NCBI GenBank assembly: GCA_014871385.1 | Contig: CM026428.1 | Location: 8,575,571-8,639,570, forward strand | Origin: Ceratodon purpureus | Lineage: Eukaryota > Streptophyta > Bryopsida > Pseudoditrichales > Ditrichaceae | Direction of reading: 5' to 3' | DNA: 64,000 bases | Shown: positions 20,341 to 30,051 of the stretch, piece after piece | Numbering within the stretch: position 1 is the first letter of the stretch | Layout of the letters: every line of letters starts with the position of its first letter | Notes under the pieces: generated by a model | The model's database searches: none | Told to the model about the DNA's origin: nothing | What the model saw: only the letters and a program-made list of their open reading frames with translations | Position numbers and translations under genes: made by a program

Positions 20341-22536
20341 TCACTTCTTTGTCTTCTTGTGGCTCTCCTGCTCGCGATCCTTCGACCTGGTCACCCGTGG
20401 CTCTGATCCGCCCGCCTCTGCTGCTCGTGCCGCCTTGCGCCTAGCACTCCGTTCCGCCTTTGACTCTCTCTCCTGAGCCTCCAAGGACAACCGGGTAACG
20501 ATCCGGGGTTTGGGAGAATTGGGCGATTTCGGAATCATATGTGCGGGAGGGGTTCCGGACGTCGGAGTCTGAGTTTCAGTTCCAGTGGTCCTGACCGGAG
20601 AGCTCCCATGCGTCTCTGAGTCGGACTCGGAAATCGTAATCGGCTCCTTCCTTTTCCGCAACCTCCGGAAATCACCGACAGTGTTCGGAGGGGAACCCGC
20701 TGCTGGCGTTCCGGTGGGAGTAGGCGTCACCGTTCCGGTCTTGGCTGTGGGTGAAGGGGTCAATCCCCCCTCCTGAGTTACTCGGGTCCGTCCGGGTGGT
20801 GAAATAGGTCGTCCCCATTCCGGTCCCGCTACCTCCCCTCGGTAATTCGCAATGATCACTTCATCTCCGAGTCGTGGAAGAACATCCGGCGGCACGGTCC
20901 GAGTCACCTGTTCCGAAACCGTCCTCTCCTCGATCCGCCTCTCGGTGACTGTCGTTCCGGTCACCTCCACCTGTCCTCTGGGGATCGCGCAGCTCTGCTG
21001 GACTGTACTGGTTCCGGGTGACGCCGCCTGTGCTTGGACTTCCCGGATCGCCTCCGCAATTGTCCGATTTGTCATGGCGGCCTCTTCGACCGTCATCGGT
21101 TCTGCTGCTTGGAGGTTACTCCCTATCGGGGTTCGGAACCCAACCCCGCGAGATTCTCCTACCACGGCACGAGAGGGCGATCCGGGGAGCGGAAGACCCC
21201 GGCCAGCGACTACGAGACTGGGACTTCCGGTGCTCGGATTGAGCAGCTGCCGGACCTTCTTCAGGATCATGTTCATCGAGTGTTCGCATTTGGAGAGGAT
21301 CTTGATGATCTTCTGCTTGTCCTCGAAATCAGCCGGCTGCACTACGTTCTCATCGAACAGCCGGGCCTTGTTGATTACCGCTCCCGAACTTCCCACCAAC
21401 TTCCGAAGCTCCCCCAAAGTCTCCTCCTGCTCGGCGTGGAACTTACGGATCTCGTCACTCTTTGCCGCCAGCTCCTTCGTCAACCCCTGCAACTGAAGCT
21501 CCAGCCGCTTCTTCTCACTCCGGAGAGTTGGGGCATCCTTCAACAACTCCACTTCTCGGATCACCTCTTCCGGTAAGCACCCTCCCAGCGCTGTACAGAC
21601 CCTCCGGAACAGGGTTTCGATCCGATCATAAGAAGCTTGAGCCCGGTGAGTCTCCTCCCGAATCCCCCGAAACAGGTCCACCGGAAATCCCCGATCGGAA
21701 CTGACCTCTCTCCGTTCCGGATCTCCCCGGGCCGTAGACGGCTCCGCGTGTCGTGACGGAGCCTGCTCCGATCTCGACCTGGACTGAGCCCTAGTAGCGC
21801 CAGGATTCGGAACCTCCCTAGTATCGTCCTCATCTTCCGAGTCCGTTGTATCCGAGGGCTCACCTCGCGGATCGGGTTCCATTCCGGGCGGAATCTCCGA
21901 GAAGTTGAGGCAGTTCTTCGCGTGCGTATACGTCTCGTCCTCCTTATCGGTCAGCAAGTCATACGCGTGGTAAAGGTGAAAGAGGTAAGGGGAGAGTGGG
22001 GTCGGCTTCTTTCCGATCGTCGGAACCATCTTCTGCACCACTTCCGCCATGAGTGCAGCCCAATTCACCGGACGTTCTCCTGTATACGCTCCGAGGATGG
22101 TATTCCCGACCGTAATGGTAACTTGTGCCGGTTTCTGCGGATACAGGATCGGAACGAGGAAAGCTAAGACCTGCCTCTGCCTCCTATCCTTGCAGGCGTC
22201 TATCTCGTATCCATTGTTCCTATGGATCTTCCCGTGGAACCTATCCTGCACGTACTGGTCCGTCCGGGTCGCCCAAAGGAGTCCCTTCTGCTCGAAACCG
22301 TAAGCTTCCGCCCACTGTTCCGCATTCCACAGCGTGGGCTTGCCTCGGATCGTATTATCCCACCGGTTGTCCGGACCTTCCAGGACCTCCCTCACCATCA
22401 CCTCACTCTTCAGTAACCACGGCCGTGCCAGCAATCCCTCACACCTCATCCGAGTGAGGTCGGTGATCAGTTCCTCCATATCCGATTCCTTCACTGGAGT
22501 TCCGGGGCTAAGGACGCAACACTGTACGCGCGCCAT
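20341..22536 (-). CDS. ORF731: LTR-encoded accessory protein, 3' LTR copy
   Basis: Intact 731 codons from a true ATG (MARVQCCVL) to TGA. Residues about 1-215 look globular (DLTRMRCEGLLARPWLL, TIRGKPTLWNAEQWAEAYGF, RPVNWAALMAEVVQKMVPTI, YLFHLYHAYDLL). About 220-275 is acidic/Ser-rich, 290-420 is predicted coiled coil (LRSEKKRLELQLQGLTKELA), and the C-terminal third is Pro/Thr/Ser-rich with basic, nuclear-localisation-like clusters (RLRKRKEP, HKKTKK). The order of an N-terminal domain with a (V/I)RGxP motif, an acidic linker and a coiled coil parallels the accessory ORFs of E1 and E3, suggesting distant homology. Function unknown; DNA- or chromatin-related action is only an inference. Because it lies in the LTR it is duplicated in each insertion, and a solo LTR would keep it together with its promoter. 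Confidence 0.85.
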   Translation of the reverse strand: MARVQCCVLSPGTPVKESDMEELITDLTRMRCEGLLARPWLLKSEVMVREVLEGPDNRWDNTIRGKPTLWNAEQWAEAYGFEQKGLLWATRTDQYVQDRFHGKIHRNNGYEIDACKDRRQRQVLAFLVPILYPQKPAQVTITVGNTILGAYTGERPVNWAALMAEVVQKMVPTIGKKPTPLSPYLFHLYHAYDLLTDKEDETYTHAKNCLNFSEIPPGMEPDPRGEPSDTTDSEDEDDTREVPNPGATRAQSRSRSEQAPSRHAEPSTARGDPERREVSSDRGFPVDLFRGIREETHRAQASYDRIETLFRRVCTALGGCLPEEVIREVELLKDAPTLRSEKKRLELQLQGLTKELAAKSDEIRKFHAEQEETLGELRKLVGSSGAVINKARLFDENVVQPADFEDKQKIIKILSKCEHSMNMILKKVRQLLNPSTGSPSLVVAGRGLPLPGSPSRAVVGESRGVGFRTPIGSNLQAAEPMTVEEAAMTNRTIAEAIREVQAQAASPGTSTVQQSCAIPRGQVEVTGTTVTERRIEERTVSEQVTRTVPPDVLPRLGDEVIIANYRGEVAGPEWGRPISPPGRTRVTQEGGLTPSPTAKTGTVTPTPTGTPAAGSPPNTVGDFRRLRKRKEPITISESDSETHGSSPVRTTGTETQTPTSGTPPAHMIPKSPNSPKPRIVTRLSLEAQERESKAERSARRKAARAAEAGGSEPRVTRSKDREQESHKKTKK

Positions 22537-22687
22537 CTCTACTCCTCACTTCTCTCCCTCTACGATCCGACAGCAAGAAATCCGGCAATCCAACTGCCGG
22601 TGAATCGGAAAAGACAAGGACACCTCACCGCTCTTTCACTCTCTACTCCCAGTTCGCAAAAAGGAACTCCAAACCCTAACACCCTCG

Positions 22688-22695
22688 CTTATATA
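22688..22695 (-). promoter_or_regulatory. TATA box of the E2 3' LTR
   Basis: The minus strand reads TATATAAG about 150 bp upstream of the ORF731 ATG, in a GGGTATATAAGCGAGGG context. No other TATA motif this good lies between the LTR start and the ORF, so transcription probably starts here and ORF731 lies in the R-U5 part. Confidence 0.65.
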
Positions 22696-23060
22696 CCCCA
22701 GGCATAATAAACGCTGTGGCGGCCCGTAATTGCAGCCGCCAACGTACCGGGGTAAACGCCTATCCGAGTCATGATGACTTCCGCGTCGCTTCGGATCCTT
22801 GACGCGGTTACAGTAACGGTCAGTACTCGGATCGTCCACCCGTTCCGTATCTTATCTTCCGAGTTTCCGGAATCCAGGTTCCGGGAACACTTCCTACGTT
22901 AATTGTTTTAACGTTTCTGGAGTATCCGATTTGCGTTAACTACTAATGCTGCTAGTGTCTGGCCAGTTTTTACCTAATTAACCAAAAAAATGAAAAATAA
23001 ATGGAATACTTACGCCGGCTGGGGCTCTTCCGGTTTATTCTGAGTTTCTCGGATCCCACA

Positions 23061-23075
23061 TTACCCCATTTTCAA
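23061..23075 (-). promoter_or_regulatory. E2 polypurine tract
   Basis: The sense strand reads AAAATGGGGTAA directly before the 3' LTR start TGTGGGATCC, so plus-strand priming would begin here. It lies about 20 nt after the pol stop codon. Confidence 0.75.
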
Positions 23076-23096
23076 ATGTGAGAGTCCCCGCGAACA

Positions 23097-26000
23097 CTAT
23101 TCTTCTTCCTCCCCTTCCGGGCTTTCGCTTCCTTCGGTGTCTGTGAACTCCTCAGGGTTGTAATTCTTCACTCGGGATCCGTTCACCCGGGTTTCGAAGC
23201 TATTTCCCTGGAGGTCCGCCAGTTGTAATGATCCGTTCTCAAAGATCCGCGTAACCCGGTAAGGTCCCATCCATCTCGTATGTAACTTTCCCGGAAACTT
23301 TTGGTGCCGATTATCGTATAAGAGCACCAAGCCTCCTTCTATCACCTTATTGTCCTTAGGAATTCTTTTGTCGTAGGTCTCCTTACGTTTTGCCTGGACA
23401 TCTACGGCCTGCTGTAGAGCGCCTCTCCTGACTTCTTCCAGATCCTGTAATGCCACGATCCGGTACCCCGGATCCTCGACTCTCGTCCCGTGACGGGCAG
23501 CCATAACCCGTAAGGTTTCTACCTCCAGTTCCACTCCGTGAACTGCGGATTGTCCAAAGACTAGGAAGAACGGACTCTTACCCATGGTTTTCTTCTCACT
23601 GGTATTGTAGGCGTGTACAGCTGAAGGGAGCTTCCGATCCCAATCCGTCTTATGAGCCGAGACCATCTTGTTCAGAATCTTTCCGACGATGCCATTGGCT
23701 CGTTCCGTCAGCCCATTCGCTTTCGGATTATAAGGGGTCGTCTTCCGGTGCTTGATGAGATACCGTTCCGTGATATTGATGATGACATCGTTTAGGAAAT
23801 GTTTTCCCCGGTCACTCACCAGTTCTAACGGATGTCCAAATCTCATCATTATTTCTTCAAAGAGAAATGTGGCTGCGGCTGCGGCGTCATTCTTCACCGT
23901 TGCTCTTGCCTCTACCCATCTGGTCGCATAATCCGTAGCCAGGATAATGTATCTCCTCTTCCGGGCTGTGACCGGATTGATCGGTCCGATAAAGTCTATT
24001 CCCCATTTTTCAAACGGAGCCAAGGGGATAATGGGAGTGAGGGGCCAGTGGTTTCGGAACGAAGGTGCCCCGGTTCTTTGACACTGGTCACACTGCCCTA
24101 CGAATTCCTTCACGTCTCGGGAGAGGTAAGGCCACCAATATCCGGCTGATCGGATCCGCTTGATGGTTGTCTCCGAGGCGAAATGGCCGCCCGAGGGTCC
24201 GGCGTGTAAGGCCCTCATGACCTGCCTTCTTTCGGATTCCTCGAGGCACCTCCGTAATACATCATCCGGTCCCATCCGGAATAGTACTCCTCGGATCAGT
24301 GTGAAAGGAGCTACTGTATTCTGAAATACCATCTTCTCCTCCCGCGTGAATCCCTCCGGGTACCTTCGTTGTGTTAAATACTGGATAATTTCCGAATAAT
24401 CGGATTCCTCCGTTCCGGAAATGTGAAATACCTCCGCCTCTTCCGGAAACTCATCCGGAAACATGGCGGTGATATCCGAAACTGCTTCCGGGCCTCGCAT
24501 CCTTGACAGGTAGTCAGCGTTGGCATTGGCCTTACCCGGTTTCACTACTACCTCGTAGTTGAATTCCTGGAGCAGCAAGATCCATCGTGCAATACGCCCT
24601 GAGAGATCCGGTTTGTTCACCAAATACTTCAGGGAGTCATGATCCGTATGGAACACGATCTTGTATCCGAGAAGGTAGTGTCGGAACTTCTTGCAGGCGT
24701 ATACTACCGCCAAGGCTTCCCGTTCAGTGGTAGTGTATTTCCGTTCCGCAAGGCTCATCTGCCTGCTAGCATAATAGATCGGATGCTCCTTCCGATCCTC
24801 CCCTTGCTGCCACAGAATCGCCCCTAGGCACCACCCGGAAGCGTCGATTGTCACATGGAATTCCTTCGACCAATCCGGTGCTGATAGGATCGGAGCGGTG
24901 GTTAGGGCCTTCTTCAGTTCCTCGAACGCCTGCTGTCTCCGTTCCGTCCACAAAAACTCTTCTTCCTTCTTCAACAGTTCCGTTAATGGGGCTGCCAATT
25001 TGGCATACGCAATAATAAACCTCCTGTAGTATCCGACGCATCCTAGGAATCCTCGGACCTCTCGGACGTTGGTGGGAGACACTAGAATAAGGATAGCTCG
25101 TACCTTATCCGAATCGACTTCCAACCCGTTCCGACTTACGATGTGTCCGAGAAGAATTCCGGAAATCATCCCCATAAAACATTTTCCGGGGTGTAATTTC
25201 AGTCCGGTTTCCCTGCACCTCTGGAAGGTCCTTCGGAGGTACTCGAGATGTTCCTTCCACTTACTGAACACCGCGAAGTCATCGATGAAGACTTCTAGAA
25301 AATGCCTCAAGAAATCTCGGAAAATATCCACCATCAACCTTTGGAATGTTCCGGGAGCGTTACACAGTCCGAAGGGCATTCTGTTGAAGGCGAACGTCCC
25401 CCATTCCGTGGTGAAGGTCGTCTTCAGCTGATCTTCTTCCCGGATCGACACCTGATTGTAACCGGAAAATCCATCAAGAAAGCTGTAGCACTCCTGCCCT
25501 GCCACGTGATCGAGGATAATGTCCGTAAAAGGTAACGGAAAGTAATCCTTCTTTGTGGCCGCATTCAGTTTCCGAAAATCTTGACAAACTCGGATCTTGA
25601 CTTTCCCATCCGAGCCAACTTTCTTCGGAACGACGACTATGGGCGATACCCACTCGGAATTATTTACTGGATAAATGAATCCGGCTTTCAGGAGGCTATC
25701 GATCTCTTCCTTCACCATCAGAGAATACTTCGGATTGAGCCTGTACTGGCGTTGTCTGACCGGAACTGATCCGTCAACCAAGTCTATATGATGTTGGCCG
25801 AGTTCCGGAGGTATTCCCTTGAGGTCGGATGGTGACCAAGCGAATACGTCTAAATATTCCTTTAGTAAATCCACATACTCCTTTCTCTGCTCCTTGCTCA
25901 TGCTTCGCCCTAGCAGAAATGTCTTTCCGGGGGCTACTTCCACCTTCTCATAGTCGGATGGTTTCACAACGTTCTTGACTCGTTCCGATTCCTGTTCCTC

Positions 26001-27248
26001 TCCCTGATCCGTCCATGCGCTCCACACCCGGACAGGGGTGTCCGGATCGAGACCCATGGCGGGCAGGTTTCCCTCCTCGACCTGTTGTCGGAACCATTCG
26101 GCTGAGAGTGGAACACTCCCCTCTCCGAGAGAGCGATCCTCCAGTACCGGGAATTTCACGCGCTCCGATGATGGTTGGGGTTGCTCACTGATCGGATTAT
26201 GAAATCGGAAGTCATCCTCGGTAACTTCCGAGAACTGATTCACGAAATAACTAAATACTTCGTCATCCTCCTCTTCCGGGTCGGACCAGTCAGACGTATA
26301 CCCATCCGAGCCACTGGTTTCCCCTAGATATCCATCCATCTTCCACGGAATCCGCTGATTGGTTTTTCCGAGTACGAACTCCTTGGCTCCCCAATCAACG
26401 AGCACTCGTGCCATGTATAGCCAGGGTCTTCCCAACAACATCGGGAAGGGACGGCCCGTACTAACTCGGATTATCACGTAATTCAAGAGGTAGGTTACCT
26501 CTCCGATCGTGGTCGGAACTTGGGACAACCTTCCCACGGGTTTAACTCTAGATTGATCCGCCATTCGTAACACCTGATCGGTGGATTCGAACGAGGTGTA
26601 TCCGAGTTCAAAGGCCGTATCCTCCAACATCAGGTTCACACCGGATCCTCCATCCACCGGAACCTTCGGGATAGCGCATCCTTCTATTAGCACCGTCAGT
26701 TCCGGGGCTCCGTGATCCTCAACCTGTAAGAAATTAGTAGCTACAGACGGAAGTTTTACCCCTCGGCGCCTCCGCTTTGTCCATGCCTCTCGGATTACCT
26801 TCTGGTAATTCACATTGTCATGGAGCAACTGTCCAATCGTGACATTTGCCTTGAGGGATTTGATGTCCCCAAGAATGTCATACTCGTCCACTCTGGGATC
26901 GGAAGGAATAACCACCGGAACGTCATCAAACCGGACCGAAGGCTTGGTGATCTTCCGGGCAGGGGGATCCGTGAGTTCTTTCCGAACTTCCTCACTGATA
27001 TCTTCCGGGAGGTTCCCTCCTTCCACCCCATTTTCAGCTCTTGGACGGTCATTTTCTTCTGGTGAAGCTCTAGTTACCGTAGAGGGTTCGGATCCCGAAT
27101 CCGAATCCACTCTCCTGGATCTTACCCTCCTCCTGGTCTTCCGGGATTTCGGAAGCTCCGGTTCCTGGGCACGTTCTCTAGCGGAACTACGGGTTGATAC
27201 TCTGTGTACTGGTACTTCCGCGCCCTCCTGTAGTTCCGTCACGAACCG
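23097..27248 (-). CDS. pol: E2 pol (protease, RT, RNase H, integrase), read after a TGA stop
   Basis: About 1380 codons in the same frame as gag, starting right after the gag TGA; no ATG lies near the start, so expression as a Gag-Pol readthrough product fits. Measured from about 27242: protease DGGSGVN near 197; RT with PKKVGSDGKVKIRVCQDFRK, MPFGLCNAPGTFQRL and the FIDDF box near 652; RNase H IDASGWCLGA near 799 and TTEREALA; integrase zinc finger (HAGPSGGHF to CDQCQR) near 1020-1055; catalytic DFIGPI near 1082, SDRGKHF near 1143, NGLTERANG near 1181; C-terminal RWMGPYRV near 1324. All catalytic residues are present and no frameshift is seen. It ends in a Glu-rich tail with TAG. No chromodomain is recognisable. 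Confidence 0.95.
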   Translation of the reverse strand, partial: RFVTELQEGAEVPVHRVSTRSSARERAQEPELPKSRKTRRRVRSRRVDSDSGSEPSTVTRASPEENDRPRAENGVEGGNLPEDISEEVRKELTDPPARKITKPSVRFDDVPVVIPSDPRVDEYDILGDIKSLKANVTIGQLLHDNVNYQKVIREAWTKRRRRGVKLPSVATNFLQVEDHGAPELTVLIEGCAIPKVPVDGGSGVNLMLEDTAFELGYTSFESTDQVLRMADQSRVKPVGRLSQVPTTIGEVTYLLNYVIIRVSTGRPFPMLLGRPWLYMARVLVDWGAKEFVLGKTNQRIPWKMDGYLGETSGSDGYTSDWSDPEEEDDEVFSYFVNQFSEVTEDDFRFHNPISEQPQPSSERVKFPVLEDRSLGEGSVPLSAEWFRQQVEEGNLPAMGLDPDTPVRVWSAWTDQGEEQESERVKNVVKPSDYEKVEVAPGKTFLLGRSMSKEQRKEYVDLLKEYLDVFAWSPSDLKGIPPELGQHHIDLVDGSVPVRQRQYRLNPKYSLMVKEEIDSLLKAGFIYPVNNSEWVSPIVVVPKKVGSDGKVKIRVCQDFRKLNAATKKDYFPLPFTDIILDHVAGQECYSFLDGFSGYNQVSIREEDQLKTTFTTEWGTFAFNRMPFGLCNAPGTFQRLMVDIFRDFLRHFLEVFIDDFAVFSKWKEHLEYLRRTFQRCRETGLKLHPGKCFMGMISGILLGHIVSRNGLEVDSDKVRAILILVSPTNVREVRGFLGCVGYYRRFIIAYAKLAAPLTELLKKEEEFLWTERRQQAFEELKKALTTAPILSAPDWSKEFHVTIDASGWCLGAILWQQGEDRKEHPIYYASRQMSLAERKYTTTEREALAVVYACKKFRHYLLGYKIVFHTDHDSLKYLVNKPDLSGRIARWILLLQEFNYEVVVKPGKANANADYLSRMRGPEAVSDITAMFPDEFPEEAEVFHISGTEESDYSEIIQYLTQRRYPEGFTREEKMVFQNTVAPFTLIRGVLFRMGPDDVLRRCLEESERRQVMRALHAGPSGGHFASETTIKRIRSAGYWWPYLSRDVKEFVGQCDQCQRTGAPSFRNHWPLTPIIPLAPFEKWGIDFIGPINPVTARKRRYIILATDYATRWVEARATVKNDAAAAATFLFEEIMMRFGHPLELVSDRGKHFLNDVIINITERYLIKHRKTTPYNPKANGLTERANGIVGKILNKMVSAHKTDWDRKLPSAVHAYNTSEKKTMGKSPFFLVFGQSAVHGVELEVETLRVMAARHGTRVEDPGYRIVALQDLEEVRRGALQQAVDVQAKRKETYDKRIPKDNKVIEGGLVLLYDNRHQKFPGKLHTRWMGPYRVTRIFENGSLQLADLQGNSFETRVNGSRVKNYNPEEFTDTEGSESPEGEEEE

Positions 27249-27251
27249 TCA
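27182..27251 (-). promoter_or_regulatory. Candidate type II stop-codon readthrough signal between E2 gag and pol
   Basis: Gag ends AAA TGA CGG. Ten nucleotides after the TGA, CGGAACTAC (27238-27230) can pair perfectly with GTAGTTCCG (27190-27182) across a 39-nt loop. UGA followed by CGG with a stem beginning about 8-10 nt downstream is the known type II readthrough arrangement of tobra-, peclu- and furoviruses. Pol is in frame 0 relative to gag, as readthrough requires. Confidence 0.75.
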
Positions 27252-28919
27252 TTTGTCCGGATTCTCTATCCCACCCGAGTGACCGTAGTTTAGCCCAGTC
27301 ATCTCTCTCGGAGGAACCTCCACCTGTTTGAAAGTCGGGCGGGGTTGTGCCGGTTTGGCACACTGAGGAGCCGTATGACCGTACTCTCCGCAATTTTGAC
27401 ACGGAAGGATCCGCGGTGCTCCCTGCCCCTGTCGCTCAAACGGACAGTTAGGTGCGTAATGATCCGGGCTCCCACAGTTAAAGCAGTACCCGTGGGTCGG
27501 CTTCTGGTACATCGGCCTACCCGGAACGTTCTGTGGGATCCGGTATCCGGCGGGAGGACGGGCTATCTGGATCGGAGCCTTCCCTCGTCCGTAAGTGGTC
27601 TGAACCTGATATACAGGTTGGTACTCCTCCATCTGAAACTCTTCCTCTTCCGGATAGGCAAAGTACACTTCTTCTTCCGGATGGACGTAGTGGATACGTT
27701 TCTGGCGGGGTTCAGTACACTCCGGAGGATAATGTCCTTGTTTTCCGCAGTTAGCACACCACACATTAGCTCTGTTGGTGGGAATCATCTTACGAGGTTT
27801 CCGATTCTCGGAAAGGTGGACGTTGAGTTCGGCAATCGATTCTCGGATCTCCTTCATCTCCTTCATGACCTTCCGAGAATCGTCATCCTCCACTTTCACC
27901 TTGATCAACTCTCGGTTCCGTCTTGGCCGGGTGTCTCTACTGAAGCCGCCTCGGCGTTTCGAGGCTCCCCTGGAGTCCTCTTCCGACTGATCGGAACTGG
28001 ATGAAGTGGAATCGCTCTTACTGGTAGAGTCGGAATCTTCCGAGGAGGACTCGTGCCTCCGACGGCGCTCTCTCTCCTTCCGGATCTTCTTGCCCCGCTT
28101 CTCGGTATGCTTCAGAGACTTCCGTAGAGATTGGGCCGAGTTCTCATAGTTCTGAGCCGCTTCCACGGCTTCCTGGAGTGTGGCGGGACGGGTTTGTCGG
28201 ATCTGAAACCCCATCTCCTCTGGAAATCCGGCGACAAACCATTCCACTTGTACACTCGGAGCTATGGCTGTAGTGAGTTTCTGTATGAGCGCCTTTACTC
28301 TCTGACTGTACTTCCGTACTGACTCGGAAGATCTCATCGTCATCCGACTCAGCTTTCCGAGTGCGCGAGCCTCTCCTCCGGCCTCACGGAACGTACGTCG
28401 GAACAAGGTCACGCAACTGGTCCAGTCGTTACGTGTGCGTTCCGGAACGTCTTGGTACCACTGTAGAGCTTCTCCCTTCAGAAGACCTTGGAATATCCTT
28501 CTCTTCGCATCCGGATCTTCCTGATTGGCCAGAGCAATGGATTCGAACTCACAGAGCCATTCGTCCACGTCTTGACTTCCGTCTCCTTTGAATCGGTTGT
28601 ACTTCAGTCGGGTAGAGGGTGCCATCGGATTGTCTTCCTCGTCTTCTTCCTCTTCCTTGGTCTCCTCTTCTACTCCTGCGTCGGCTTCGACCTCGTCAGC
28701 TACAACTTCTTCTTCTTCCGGATCTGGAGCTGTACCTGCTCCGGCTGTGGAGGTTCCGGCCAACGACACCACGATTACGTCTCCTTCTCGTTCTACAGCA
28801 GTCTGGATCCGGGGAAGTAGATTCGTTCCCGGTAGATCGTGTACCAAAACTCTTCCCCTCTTCTGTAGCAACCGAGTGGATCTTCTTCCCCCTAACTCTT
28901 CCGGTTGCGCCCCAACCAT
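27249..28919 (-). CDS. gag: E2 gag with three CCHC zinc knuckles
   Basis: The first ATG in frame is at 28919 (MVGAQPEE), giving 556 residues. The frame stays open upstream to about 29069, 20 nt from the primer site, so a non-ATG or spliced start is possible. After an acidic stretch (EVEADAGVEEETKEEEEDEE) comes a retrotransposon gag core (RIFQGLLKGEALQWYQDV, LFRRTFREAG). An R/S/D-rich segment near 260-330 follows, then three CX2CX4HX4C knuckles: CANCGKQGHYPPEC near 388, CFNCGSPDHYAPNC near 480 and CQNCGEYGHTAPQC near 512. These bind RNA during packaging in this family. It terminates at TGA in a readthrough-like context. Confidence 0.92.
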   Translation of the reverse strand: MVGAQPEELGGRRSTRLLQKRGRVLVHDLPGTNLLPRIQTAVEREGDVIVVSLAGTSTAGAGTAPDPEEEEVVADEVEADAGVEEETKEEEEDEEDNPMAPSTRLKYNRFKGDGSQDVDEWLCEFESIALANQEDPDAKRRIFQGLLKGEALQWYQDVPERTRNDWTSCVTLFRRTFREAGGEARALGKLSRMTMRSSESVRKYSQRVKALIQKLTTAIAPSVQVEWFVAGFPEEMGFQIRQTRPATLQEAVEAAQNYENSAQSLRKSLKHTEKRGKKIRKERERRRRHESSSEDSDSTSKSDSTSSSSDQSEEDSRGASKRRGGFSRDTRPRRNRELIKVKVEDDDSRKVMKEMKEIRESIAELNVHLSENRKPRKMIPTNRANVWCANCGKQGHYPPECTEPRQKRIHYVHPEEEVYFAYPEEEEFQMEEYQPVYQVQTTYGRGKAPIQIARPPAGYRIPQNVPGRPMYQKPTHGYCFNCGSPDHYAPNCPFERQGQGAPRILPCQNCGEYGHTAPQCAKPAQPRPTFKQVEVPPREMTGLNYGHSGGIENPDK

Positions 28920-29089
28920 GGAAGAGATTGGGAATTCTTCTTCCGATTCCTCGGAAGGCAGGATCTGCACGTAAGACTTCCGCCTACCGCATATCCACCT
29001 AAATGAAGCCTTCACAGTCGGACTCCACTCTTCTTCAAATCTGCGCTCACGTATCTCCCGAGTATCCACCTGGTTCGCAGCTTATCGAA

Positions 29090-29107
29090 TCCCCGGCAGC
29101 GGCGCCA
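29090..29107 (-). other. E2 primer-binding site, tRNA-Asp type
   Basis: The sense strand reads TGGCGCCGCTGCCGGGGA ten bases inside the 5' LTR. It complements the 3' end of plant tRNA-Asp (ending CCCCGGCAACGGCGCCA, from memory) with one mismatch. Confidence 0.85.
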
Positions 29108-30051
29108 GATTTTTACGTGTCGGAACACGGAAACGCAACTAACATCCGGATAGTGCTCCAATTGAGCGTAAACTTCCGTACTGTCACTAGGTTCCGAGTA
29201 TCGTCCAGGGATTCAATAGTGTTTCACCAAGTAGTTACTGCTAATCGTTCCGAGCCTTGCCACTGCTCGGATAGTGTCTTCGGAACGTAACTCCCGAACT
29301 ATCTCCTTCTCTATTCTTCTCTCATTAGGTTATTCGTCCACAAACCCCAACGTCTCGGATCAGTCACCGTCTCACAACTGTCCTAGAGTACTCTGGCCAG
29401 CAGGTCACACAAACGATCCTCTCCGATCCGTGGGACTACAACGACAAACCAATCCGGATCTGGGAGAACCAGGATCCGATTATCCCTAGGCGACCCGTAC
29501 CACGTTCCGACTCCCCCTCTCACTATGCACGGAACCTCTTCAGAAGTTCAGGGAGCCCGACCAAGTAGTTCTTGATCCGCTTCGACCCTAGCGACGGCTA
29601 TTCCGTATGAGGTTGATTTGGGGACGGAACAGTGAGGCTTCACTCCTACGACAATCCTCTAAATCTTTCCGCTCAATCCCATTTCCTTTCCGGTTTGGGT
29701 CTCGTCGCAACTCCCATCACCTTCCTATCCGAGCTACAGCGGAACTCTCATATCCTTCCCGGATCATTCACACTTAGCGGGAAATCACGCACAGTACTTA
29801 CAAAACACAAATACTTTACTGATAAGGAATATAGGGGGAAAACATGCAAAACGAAGACCCGGACCGCATCGCCTGCCCGGTTTAAGTAAGCAGGGGCTTC
29901 CACAAAAGCGGCGGCGCCGGCAGTTCAATCAAAACCCTAATCCCTAACTACCTACCTAGAATTCTACTTTGCGACAAGAACGGATCTCCCGATCCGGAAT
30001 CTGTTCCTATAAATCCGGAAAGTCACGACAAGTGGCAGTGAGAGGAATCTA

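Larger units (their letters stand above)
19407..23060 (-). repeat. E2 3' LTR (3654 bp, contains an ORF)
   Basis: Identical to 29118-32771 apart from three substitutions seen by eye. It contains ORF731 (22536-20341), a TATA box upstream of it, and about 930 bp of non-coding DNA between the ORF and the LTR end. The non-coding parts are dense in TTCCGA, TCCGGA and GATCCGG. Confidence 0.95.

Noticed and set aside
20852-21496. Plus-strand ORF of 214 codons, duplicated at 30563
   Set aside because: Antisense shadow of ORF731; it appears twice only because the LTR is duplicated.
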